64,000 bases of DNA from CAYUZU01 sp964448675. GTDB taxonomy: Bacteria > Planctomycetota > Phycisphaerae > UBA1845 > Fen-1342. The position numbers and the translations under genes were made by a program. Every line of letters begins with the position of its first letter. Positions within the stretch are counted from its first letter, which is position 1. Under the pieces are notes generated by a model. That model saw only the letters and a program-made list of their open reading frames with translations, was not told where the DNA came from and made no database searches. The stretch lies in assembly GCA_964448675.1 (NCBI GenBank), contig CAYUZU010000002.1, positions 186,001-250,000 on the forward strand. The letters run 5' to 3'. Positions 17,761 through 24,817 of this stretch are shown in pieces.

Positions 17761-17907
17761 CGGGGCTTGATGAGAGTCCTGTGTCGGGGCATCGTGTGAG
17801 CCCTCTGGTCGGGCTCGACCCGAGTCCCGCATTGGGGCTTGCTGAGGCGCCCATGGGTGGGCTTCGCGGCCGGCCCCGCAGTTTGGGGCTTCTCGTGGGT
17901 CCCATGA
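17761..17907 (+). repeat. Six degenerate 24-bp tandem repeats
   Basis: Five contiguous 24-base units start at 17761, 17785, 17809, 17833 and 17857. After a 3-base slip a sixth runs 17884-17907. Each begins (C/T/G)GGGGCTT or a close variant and carries GAG/GTG then CCC near its end. The array ends three bases before tRNA-Val. In the leftward frame it would read as 8-residue units of the SSPxxGL kind, but no start signal supports translation. It looks like a decayed minisatellite. The rest of the gap 17593-17760 shows nothing recognisable. Confidence 0.7.
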
Positions 17908-17910
17908 CCC

Positions 17911-17984
17911 GGGCGGCTAGCTCAGTTGGCTAGAGCATCTCGTTTACACCGAGAGGGTCGGCGGTTCGAGTCCGTCGCCGCCCA
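17911..17984 (+). tRNA. tRNA-Val (anticodon UAC)
   Basis: A complete 74-nt cloverleaf can be folded. The acceptor stem GGGCGGC (17911-17917) pairs with GCCGCCC (17977-17983), with discriminator A at 17984. The D stem is GCTC/GAGC. The anticodon stem TCTCG/CGAGA encloses loop TTTACAC, giving anticodon TAC at 17945-17947. The T stem GGCGG/CCGTC (one G-U pair) has loop TTCGAGT. CCA is not encoded. Confidence 0.97.
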
Positions 17985-18107
17985 GTGCCTTCCGCAACCC
18001 CGCGGCCGACACATCGCGGCACGATATCGTGCTGCCTTGTGCCGCGCTCGCCAAGGAAGGGCGTTACTCTGCCATATTGCGCCCCGCAACGCGGTCATCC
18101 ACGCACC

Positions 18108-19382
18108 TCAGCCGCCCTCGGACCGCAGCGGCGCCGGCGCGAACGCGACGCAGTACTGCGCATTCAAGAGCGGATACTGAACCCGCACGCGATAGCCCCT
18201 CAGCCGCGTAGCGTCCCACCCAAGGCGCTCCGTCACGTGCTGTACCATTTCGACATGACGACCGACCTCGCTCGCCCGAAACTGCTCCACGCCCTTGCCT
18301 AGCGACTGAATCGTCTCCGTGCTCGCCATGCGATCGAACTCGCTCGTTGGATCGTCAGGACTCGCCAAGCCGCGCTTCAAACTGTCATAGACGAGTAGCT
18401 GCGGCTCGCCATCGGGCCATACATCCTCGTGCAACAGCACGTTCAGCAGCAGCGCCTTTGCGGGCAGGTTCACGCCCCCGGACAAGTGAGGGCGCCAAGG
18501 CTCCTCACCCGGCACCCGGTAGAGTGGCCGCGCTCCGCGCACAACGCTCGCGGCGAACACGTCACGCGCCGAATGCACCCCGATGCTATCGCCCGCGAGC
18601 ACGAAGTTCGTCACCTCCCCGGTCTCAATGGCCTCCAACTCGGGGCAGGGTCGAGAACAGAACTCTTCAAGGAGCCCGCAGTTCCCGCTGGTACCGTCAA
18701 TCGGCACGTCCTCGAGCGTGTACGGCAGCGGTCGACGCGCTCGCGGGTTCGGCGTGACCACCGCCACGGGCACACGCACACCGGCGCGCAAACGTCGAAT
18801 CTTCGCGAAGCCCTCGATAATCGCAATGTCACACCGCTCCCCACGCTCGTCTGGGTAGTAAATCACCGTGTCGAGCTGCAACTCCGCGCACATCCCCTGG
18901 AGATTCGCCATCCCCTTGTACACCAACTGTCGATTGGACAACTCGAAGCGCCCGCGCACATCCGGCAACCATCCAACCATTGCCGCCTCGAGCCCGTCCC
19001 AGCCACCGAGCTCACGGCGCACAACGCCCTCTAGCGCGCGCAGTGCGCGCTCCGCTCGATCCACGAGCTCCGGGCCGACCGCCGGCCGAGCCGCCTCAAG
19101 GATGATTCGCAGCCCCGCCGCGCGCGGCATCTGGTTTACGGCGGCCAACGGATCATCCGTACGGACCGCGCGTAATAGCCGACCTGCGATGCTGCGGTTG
19201 ACTTCGAGCGTGCGTGCGAATTCCTCGGTGCTTTGGGACTTACCGGGGATGCGCTCCACGACCGCCCGGAGCGCCTCGCACACTTCCTGGCCGACCGACT
19301 TTATCTGACCCGCTACGCCACTGGCCGAGGCGATAACGCCGGGCGGGGGCAAGCGGCCCTCATTACGAGTAACGTCCTTCAT
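18108..19382 (-). CDS. Conserved hypothetical protein with HTH-like N-terminus
   Basis: This 424-residue soluble protein has no signal peptide. Near residues 50-75 a segment STEEFARTLEVNRSIAGRLL looks like a helix-turn-helix, followed by helices rich in Ala/Arg. The larger C-terminal part is mixed alpha/beta with no motif I can name; conserved-looking stretches are YYPDERGERCDIAIIEGF and NLPAKALLLNVLLHEDVWP. A transcriptional regulator is a reasonable guess. The promoter at 19390-19418 places the transcription start at or next to the ATG, so the mRNA may be leaderless, and no Shine-Dalgarno is visible. It is divergent from the tandem FGE-like genes. Confidence 0.6.
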   Translation of the reverse strand: MKDVTRNEGRLPPPGVIASASGVAGQIKSVGQEVCEALRAVVERIPGKSQSTEEFARTLEVNRSIAGRLLRAVRTDDPLAAVNQMPRAAGLRIILEAARPAVGPELVDRAERALRALEGVVRRELGGWDGLEAAMVGWLPDVRGRFELSNRQLVYKGMANLQGMCAELQLDTVIYYPDERGERCDIAIIEGFAKIRRLRAGVRVPVAVVTPNPRARRPLPYTLEDVPIDGTSGNCGLLEEFCSRPCPELEAIETGEVTNFVLAGDSIGVHSARDVFAASVVRGARPLYRVPGEEPWRPHLSGGVNLPAKALLLNVLLHEDVWPDGEPQLLVYDSLKRGLASPDDPTSEFDRMASTETIQSLGKGVEQFRASEVGRHVEMVQHVTERLGWDATRLRGYRVRVQYPLLNAQYCVAFAPAPLRSEGG

Positions 19383-19389
19383 AAAAACG

Positions 19390-19418
19390 ATTTAACGCAC
19401 AGACGCCGTCCGTGTCAA
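19390..19418 (-). promoter_or_regulatory. Sigma70-like promoter, probably leaderless
   Basis: On the minus strand, TTGACA (19418-19413) is followed by a 17-bp spacer and TTAAAT (19395-19390). The expected start point, about seven bases on, coincides with the ATG at 19382. Confidence 0.6.
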
Positions 19419-19468
19419 GTGGCGAGAGACTGTTCTGGGATCGTTTTGGGAATATTCTCATATTACTC

Positions 19469-19498
19469 TTGACACAGTCCCAGCGTCGGACGTATCCT
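19469..19498 (+). promoter_or_regulatory. Sigma70-like promoter of the FGE-like gene pair
   Basis: A perfect TTGACA (19469-19474) lies 18 bp from TATCCT (19493-19498), in a locally AT-rich patch. The transcript would have a leader of roughly 120 nt before the ATG at 19624. Confidence 0.6.
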
Positions 19499-19506
19499 GC
19501 GCGCAT

Positions 19507-19577
19507 GTCGCACGGGCAAGCGCCACGTCATCCGCAACCCTGCGACAAAGCGGCCAAGCCCGAAACGCCGGGCGGCC
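19507..19577 (+). promoter_or_regulatory. Candidate structured 5' leader (two hairpins)
   Basis: Two stems can be drawn in the leader. GTCGCA (19507-19512) pairs with TGCGAC (19541-19546), extended by GGG/CCC. GGCC-AA-GCCCG (19552-19562) pairs with CGGGC-GGCC (19569-19577). They are separated by a short AAAGC-containing linker. No known riboswitch class could be matched with confidence. Confidence 0.3.
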
Positions 19578-19623
19578 ACCGGAGGCAGCGAGGAACAGAA
19601 ACGGGACTCAAGAGGAAGAGAAA

Positions 19624-20637
19624 ATGAAACCAATGAAAGCACTTCTGGCGCTGTTGGCGCTCAGTGCGGCCGTTCCAGCCGCGCTTCCCTTCGACCTTGA
19701 CACCGTTACCGTCGGGAATGCTGGCAACGACGGCGAGTGGGCCGGTGAAAGCTATGGCGGCTACGGTCCCGACCGACTCTGTGGCGCCGTGGACTATGCA
19801 TACGAGATCGGCACGTTCGAGGTGACTGCCGGCGAGTACACCGCCTTCCTAAACGCCGTTGCGGTTTTCGATCCGCATTACCTCTACAGCGGCAGCATGC
19901 ACACCGAACACGGCTGCGGAATCATTCGCGAGGGGACCTGGCCCGGCCCCTTCACGTACTCGGTGCCGCGCGACAAAGCTGAGCGCCCCGTCAACTATGT
20001 CACCTGGGCGGACGCCGCCCGCTTCTGCAATTGGCTCCACAATGGCCAGCCGAACGGCGAACAGGACCTGACCACGACCGAGGATGGCTCCTACTTCGTC
20101 AACGGGGCAATGACCGCTCCGGACTTGCAAGCGATTACGCGCAACCCGAACGCGACCTGGGTCCTGCCGACCGAAGACGAATGGTACAAGGCCGCCTACC
20201 ACCACAACGATGGGGCGACCGCCAACTACTTCGACTATCCGACAAGCAGCAACGACATCCCGAGCAACGAACTCGTCGATCCCGACCCCGGGAACAACGC
20301 CACGTACTTCGACGAAGGATACACCGTCGGCAGCCCGCACTACCGCACCGAAGCGGGTGCGCATGAAAGCTCGGAAAGCCCGTACGGCACTTTCGACCAG
20401 GGCGGAAACGTCTGGGAATGGACCGAGACGACCATGGCGAGAGATTTCCGCGTGCTGCGCGGTGGCTCGTATGTCAGCAGCGCCGACAGCCTGGCGGCCG
20501 CGTATCGGTATGGGTACTACCCCGTAGCCGGAGCCATCAGCGACTTCGGGTTTCGCGTCGCCCGCGTGCCCGAGCCCCATACACTGAGCATGTTGCTCGC
20601 ATTCAGCCTGTTGGCATGCCGGCGTTTTCGGCGCTGA
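19624..20637 (+). CDS. FGE/SUMF1-like secreted protein with PEP-CTERM tail (copy 1)
   Basis: This 337-residue exported protein has an N-terminal signal peptide (MKALLALLALSAAVPAAL) and a formylglycine-generating-enzyme-like domain: YEIGTFEVTAGEYTAFLNAV, RPVNYVTWADAARFCNWLH, WVLPTEDEWYKAAYH, SPYGTFDQGGNVWEWTE, VLRGGSY and FGFRVAR. The C-terminus is a PEP-CTERM sorting signal: VPEP, a hydrophobic helix and a final CRRFRR. The FGE cysteine pair is not evident, so a structural or ligand-binding use of the fold is more likely than sulfatase activation. AGAGGAAGAG precedes the ATG. A paralogue follows directly. Confidence 0.88.
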   Translation: MKPMKALLALLALSAAVPAALPFDLDTVTVGNAGNDGEWAGESYGGYGPDRLCGAVDYAYEIGTFEVTAGEYTAFLNAVAVFDPHYLYSGSMHTEHGCGIIREGTWPGPFTYSVPRDKAERPVNYVTWADAARFCNWLHNGQPNGEQDLTTTEDGSYFVNGAMTAPDLQAITRNPNATWVLPTEDEWYKAAYHHNDGATANYFDYPTSSNDIPSNELVDPDPGNNATYFDEGYTVGSPHYRTEAGAHESSESPYGTFDQGGNVWEWTETTMARDFRVLRGGSYVSSADSLAAAYRYGYYPVAGAISDFGFRVARVPEPHTLSMLLAFSLLACRRFRR

Positions 20638-20848
20638 CCACCATGCTGCGTGTCGAACGGCACCGCGGGCCGGACGTATTCTGGCACGGGCACTGTCGAC
20701 AATGGCGGCAGCAGATACGGGCGCACGCTCAGGGAACTAACTAACCCATAAGACCTCGAGACTTGATTGACTCAGTACCTAGACGTCGCGCAGCGGAGTG
20801 GCGCGGCAATCGCCGTCCAACGGCAAACGCGAAGAGGAGGAAACAACG

Positions 20849-21841
20849 ATGAGAAACGGATGCATGATCTTGGCGAGCGTTCTTTGCGCGACCCTCGGTG
20901 CGACTGCACTGGCGATTGATGTCGACACCGTCGTCGTGGGCAACCCGGGCAACCCGGATGACACGCACGGTGTGGGGGCCGGAGCGGTGGACTACACGTA
21001 CGACATGGGCAAGTACGAAATCACGGCCGAAGAGTATACCGAGTTCCTCAACGCGGTGGCGGCCACGGACACGTACCAGTTGTACGACGAACGCATGTGG
21101 ATCAACGATTTTGGCTGCAAAATCCAGCGCACCGGCGACGCCGGCAGCTACGCGTATAGCGTGGCGTCAGACTGGGCGCAGCGACCCGTCAATTTCGTGA
21201 GTTGGGGCGACTCGATGCGGTTTGCCAACTGGCTCCACAACGGCCAGCCCACCGGAGAGCAAGGGCCGGGCACGACCGAAGATGGTTCCTACTTCGTGAA
21301 CGGTGCGATGACGCACGCGGAGCTCTTCGAAATCGAGCGTAAACCCGAGGCCACCTGGGTGCTTCCGACAGGGGACGAATGGTACAAAGCCGCGTATCAC
21401 AGGAACGATGGCGTCACCGGCAATTACTGGGATTACCCGACCGGCACCGACATGGTCCCCAGCAACGACCTGATCGACCCCGATCCCGGTAATAACGCGA
21501 ACTTCAGCCAAATGGGGTTCACGATCGGCAGCCCGTACTATCGCACGGAAGTCGGCGAGTTCGAGAACAGCGCCAGCCCGTATGGTACATTCGATCAGGG
21601 CGGCAACCTCTGGGAGTGGACGGAAGCCAAATACATCGATTCGAATTACTCGTGGTCCGTGCCCGCCGGCGGTTGCTTCCGCGGAGGTGATCGGTTCATG
21701 AGCACGCGCCCAATCATGGTCTGGTTCGTGCTCGTCGAAGAGGGCTACGATCAGCTCGGCCTCCGCGTGGCCCGCGTCCCCGAGCCAAGCTCCTTGGCAT
21801 TCCTTGCCCTCGGACTGTTGGCCGTGCGCTTCCGGCGCTGA
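20849..21841 (+). CDS. FGE/SUMF1-like secreted protein with PEP-CTERM tail (copy 2)
   Basis: This 330-residue paralogue of the preceding gene shares the same order of motifs: YDMGKYEITAEEYTEFLNAV, RPVNFVSWGDSMRFANWLH, WVLPTGDEWYKAAYH and SPYGTFDQGGNLWEWTE. The signal peptide (ILASVLCATLGATALA) and the PEP-CTERM tail (VPEPSSLAFLALGLLAVRFRR) are intact. The region corresponding to VLRGGSY is changed to VPAGGCFRGGD. The start at 20849 is fixed by GAGGAGG about eight bases upstream; the open frame reaches further up to 20798 without a site. A tandem duplication followed by divergence is evident. Confidence 0.9.
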   Translation: MRNGCMILASVLCATLGATALAIDVDTVVVGNPGNPDDTHGVGAGAVDYTYDMGKYEITAEEYTEFLNAVAATDTYQLYDERMWINDFGCKIQRTGDAGSYAYSVASDWAQRPVNFVSWGDSMRFANWLHNGQPTGEQGPGTTEDGSYFVNGAMTHAELFEIERKPEATWVLPTGDEWYKAAYHRNDGVTGNYWDYPTGTDMVPSNDLIDPDPGNNANFSQMGFTIGSPYYRTEVGEFENSASPYGTFDQGGNLWEWTEAKYIDSNYSWSVPAGGCFRGGDRFMSTRPIMVWFVLVEEGYDQLGLRVARVPEPSSLAFLALGLLAVRFRR

Positions 21842-21866
21842 CCGCCCCTTGTAACCGTCACGACGT

Positions 21867-21897
21867 GCACTGGCAGCCACTCGCTGGCTGCCAGTGC
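21867..21897 (+). terminator. Perfect 13-bp hairpin after the FGE-like pair
   Basis: GCACTGGCAGCCA (21867-21879), a 5-base loop CTCGC, and the exact reverse complement (21885-21897), 26 bp after the stop at 21841. There is no U-tract, so it may act as an RNA-end stabiliser or as a terminator of the type that does not need one. Confidence 0.6.
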
Positions 21898-22004
21898 CGA
21901 ACGATAACGCCGTTAAGTCGGCTGCCGCCGCCCGGAACAAGGACGCTTGACGAAACACCCACGTCTCGTAATCACAGCAGCTCACGATCCCGTGCTGCCA
22001 ACCC

Positions 22005-22445
22005 TCACAACTTCGACAGCCACACCCCCACGAGTGCCGCCCCAAACGCGAGCGTCACGATCATCAGCGGAACTTCCCACCACGCACGCGGCGTCGGCCG
22101 CGGCGGCCAGTGATAGAGCTCGCCCGCGACGTATTCCGGCGGCAACTGCGGCACAACGTCGCTGCCGCATTCGGGACACAGCGGTGTCGTGCCGCCGGCA
22201 AGGTCGTACCCGCAATTCGAGCAGTGACAGTGCGCCCCGCACGTGTTACACACGCGGTACGCGCCATCGTCCAGCCCCACGCCGCACGACGGGCATACCC
22301 ACGCCGCCATGCACTGCGGGCAACGCTCGCCGATCGGACGGGTAAGGTCCATCCCGCATGCCGGACACAGCACGCGCCAGCCGCACGCGCTGCAACGGCC
22401 CGTTTCCCGATCGAACGCCCCATCTCTGCACCGCGGACAGATCAC
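22005..22445 (-). CDS. Multi zinc-ribbon membrane protein
   Basis: This 146-residue protein consists mainly of eight CxxC knuckles (CPRC, CSAC, CPAC, CPQC, CPSC, CNTC, CSNC, CPEC) in the first 97 residues, enough for four zinc ribbons, followed by a single hydrophobic helix near the C-terminus (VPLMIVTLAFGAALVGVWL). Such double-zinc-ribbon proteins are usually membrane-anchored scaffolds or sensors; no enzymatic role is visible. It is on the same strand as lpxB, downstream by about 75 bp. Confidence 0.75.
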   Translation of the reverse strand: MICPRCRDGAFDRETGRCSACGWRVLCPACGMDLTRPIGERCPQCMAAWVCPSCGVGLDDGAYRVCNTCGAHCHCSNCGYDLAGGTTPLCPECGSDVVPQLPPEYVAGELYHWPPRPTPRAWWEVPLMIVTLAFGAALVGVWLSKL

Positions 22446-22519
22446 GTCACGTCCCCACGTTCAGATCGAGACGGGCAGGCCAAGCTCCCAACTCTCCATC
22501 TTCCCGCCTTCGCCCCCGC

Positions 22520-23668
22520 TCACCCCGCAAGCATCGCCTGCATCATCGCACATACGTTGGCGCTTGCGTCGGTCCTTTCCAGCGGCCGCACCACCTCGTC
22601 CAGTTGCCGCTGCATCACCCCGCGCCACTGCTCGTCTTGCAAGAGCTGGCCCGCCACATCGGCCACCGCTCCCACGTCTGGCACGTACGGCATGAACTCC
22701 GGCACCACCCGCGCCCCAGCGAGAATGTTCACCAACGACAGGTGCGGCAACCGCACAATCCGCCGCCCGGCAACGTTCCACAACAGGCGCACCGCCCGCC
22801 CCGCGTCATACAGCACCACCATCGGCTTGCGGTAGTGCGCCACGTGCAGCGTCGCCGTCCCCGACGCCACCAGCACCAGGTCGGCCGCCGTCAGCAGGCT
22901 CGCGTTGTCCTCGACAATGATCTCGGCGTGGTGGCCGCTGGCGTAGACGTGCCGCCGAATCTGCGGCACGCGGTCCGCCGCCACGCACGAAATGATCGGC
23001 TGCACGACCATGCCGGCGCTGCGCAGCCGCCGCACGACCTCGAGTTGCAGCGGCAATACCGCGTCGATCACGTGCCGCCGCGAGCCCGGCAGCAGCCCGA
23101 TCACCGGCTTGCCCGGCCCGCGCAGCCGATTGACGACGTACTCGTTCGGCTGCTCGTCGCGCAGCGTCTCGAAAAGCGGGTGTCCGACGTAGTCCGCGTA
23201 TACCAGTGCGCGGCGGAAGTAACCTTCTTCAAACGGGAGAATACACGCCAGCCGGTCGACATCGCGCGCGATCGGGCGGTTGCGCCCGGCGCGCGAGGCC
23301 CAGGTCTGCGGCGCGATGTAGTACAGGACCTTGATCCCGCGCGCGTGCGCCCGTCGCGCCAGCCGCAGGTTCAATTCCGGCGAGTCGAGCAACACGACGA
23401 GGTCGGGCTTCTCCTTCTGCCACGAGCGTTCGACGGCGCGCAGCGCCTTCCACGCCTCGCCCAGCACCGAGAATACGCCCCCCAGCATCGCCGCGTGCGC
23501 GGTCAGGTCGTAGACCGTCTCGATGCCCGCCGCCCGCATGCGCGGCCCGGTCAGCCCGTAGAACTGCGCACCGGGCAGGTGCGCCGCCGCCGCCCGCACC
23601 AGCGCCGCCGCGTGCATGTCGGCCGAGTCCTCTGCCACGGCGATGAAGATTCGCGGCGGACGTTTCAC
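22520..23668 (-). CDS. lpxB: Lipid-A-disaccharide synthase
   Basis: This GT-B glycosyltransferase joins two acylated glucosamine units in lipid A synthesis at the inner membrane. The 382-residue protein starts with the family beta-alpha unit FIAVAEDSADMHAAAL (the counterpart of GEASGD-x-H), then MRAAGIETVYDL and the hydrophobic region with LGGVFSVLGE. Later come VVLLDSPELNLRLAR, VLYYIAPQTWASRAGR, the characteristic ILPFEEGYFR, VGHPLFE, GLLPGSRRHVI and LVASGTATLHVA. The length is normal. It implies an LPS-type outer membrane. It lies downstream of the ABC binding-protein gene on the same strand, 51 bp away. Confidence 0.95.
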   Translation of the reverse strand: MKRPPRIFIAVAEDSADMHAAALVRAAAAHLPGAQFYGLTGPRMRAAGIETVYDLTAHAAMLGGVFSVLGEAWKALRAVERSWQKEKPDLVVLLDSPELNLRLARRAHARGIKVLYYIAPQTWASRAGRNRPIARDVDRLACILPFEEGYFRRALVYADYVGHPLFETLRDEQPNEYVVNRLRGPGKPVIGLLPGSRRHVIDAVLPLQLEVVRRLRSAGMVVQPIISCVAADRVPQIRRHVYASGHHAEIIVEDNASLLTAADLVLVASGTATLHVAHYRKPMVVLYDAGRAVRLLWNVAGRRIVRLPHLSLVNILAGARVVPEFMPYVPDVGAVADVAGQLLQDEQWRGVMQRQLDEVVRPLERTDASANVCAMMQAMLAG

Positions 23669-23719
23669 GAGCTCTGCTGCTCCCCTGCGATGATGCTGCG
23701 TTGCGGCTCGGGCGCCGGG

Positions 23720-24796
23720 CTATTCCTCATCCGCCGTGACTTCGCGACCGCCCTGCTCGATGTTCTCCGGCGTGAACACCCGCGTGCCGAGGCGGACGCG
23801 CTTGGGGATGTCCTCGCCCTGCAACAGCTTCACGGCCAGGTCGAGGCCCGTCTCGCCGGGCGTGGTGTACTGGATCGTGGCGTCGAGCGCACCATTGGAG
23901 ATCCAGCGGCGTCCCTCGGCCGGCAGAGCGTCGATGCCGACGAACCGGATCTCCTCATGGCGACCGGCTTCCTTGGCGGCCTGATAGGCGCCATAGGCCA
24001 TCGGGTCGTTGTGGGCGTACACGACGTCGATGTCGTCGTGTGAGCGCAACGCCGCCTTGAACGTCTCCTTGGCCTCGGGCAGCTTCCAGTCGCAGTCCTG
24101 CTCGCCGATGACCTTGATACCCGGCTCGTCGTCGACGATCTGGTGAAAGCCCTTGTGGCGCTCCTGCGCGGGCGTAGAGGCCATTCCGCCGCAAATCTCG
24201 TAGACCACGCCCGCGGCCTGCCCCGGGCCGCCGAGCATGTCGACGACAACCTCACCCGCGGTGCGACCGATGAGCATGTTGTCGCCACCGACGAAGCAGG
24301 CGTAGCCGTCCCAGCGCACGTCACGGTCGAGCACGATGACGGGAATGCCGGCCTCGGTCGCCTCCTTCACGGGATCGGTCAGGCCGGGGGCTTCCTTCGG
24401 GCTGACGAGGATGGCATCGACGTCGCGCTCGATGAAGGTGCGCACCTGCGCCACCTGCACCTCGGTCCTGTCATCCGCATCCAGCATGACCAGCTCAACA
24501 TTGGGGTAATGCTCCTCGGCGTGCGCCTTGAGGCGCCGGTTGAACTCCACCCGCCACGGCTCCGACAGCGTGCATTGCGAGAAGCCGATGACGTACTTCT
24601 CATCCGCCTCCGCCTCCGCCGGCGCCGCAGTTGCGGCGTCCGACCCAGTTTCGGCTGGTGGCTTGCCGCGCTGTGTCTCCCCTTCGCAGCCGCCGACGAG
24701 CCCAACCACCAGCGCGGCACAGGCGCCCGCCGCCAACCACCGCGCCGCCGCGCAGCATGCATTTCGCAAGACGCCCGCATCTCGTCCCGTCTGCAT
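23720..24796 (-). CDS. Sugar ABC transporter substrate-binding lipoprotein (RbsB-like)
   Basis: This 358-residue periplasmic-binding protein is of the ribose/galactose (peripla_BP_4) type. It has a lipoprotein signal (GLVGGC, cysteine near residue 37) and, in the mature part, YVIGFSQCTLSEPWRVEFNRRLK, VDAILVSPKEAPGL, IPVIVLDRDVRWDGYACFVGGDN and DVVYAHNDPMAYGAYQAAKEAGR. All are recognisable lobe-hinge elements of the family. It is 21 bp downstream of the permease gene on the same strand and should be its binding partner. No matching ATPase gene is in the window. The sugar is unknown. Confidence 0.92.
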   Translation of the reverse strand: MQTGRDAGVLRNACCAAARWLAAGACAALVVGLVGGCEGETQRGKPPAETGSDAATAAPAEAEADEKYVIGFSQCTLSEPWRVEFNRRLKAHAEEHYPNVELVMLDADDRTEVQVAQVRTFIERDVDAILVSPKEAPGLTDPVKEATEAGIPVIVLDRDVRWDGYACFVGGDNMLIGRTAGEVVVDMLGGPGQAAGVVYEICGGMASTPAQERHKGFHQIVDDEPGIKVIGEQDCDWKLPEAKETFKAALRSHDDIDVVYAHNDPMAYGAYQAAKEAGRHEEIRFVGIDALPAEGRRWISNGALDATIQYTTPGETGLDLAVKLLQGEDIPKRVRLGTRVFTPENIEQGGREVTADEE

Positions 24797-24817
24797 TCGA
24801 GGTCTCCTCTGGAGGTT

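Noticed and set aside
17761..17907. Possible CRISPR array
   Set aside because: The units are contiguous and degenerate, with no unique spacers between identical repeats and no cas genes.
19507..19577. Cyclic-di-GMP-I riboswitch
   Set aside because: Stems and an AAAGC linker are suggestive, but the GNRA loop and its receptor and the expected GCAAAGCC context were not found, so it was not named.
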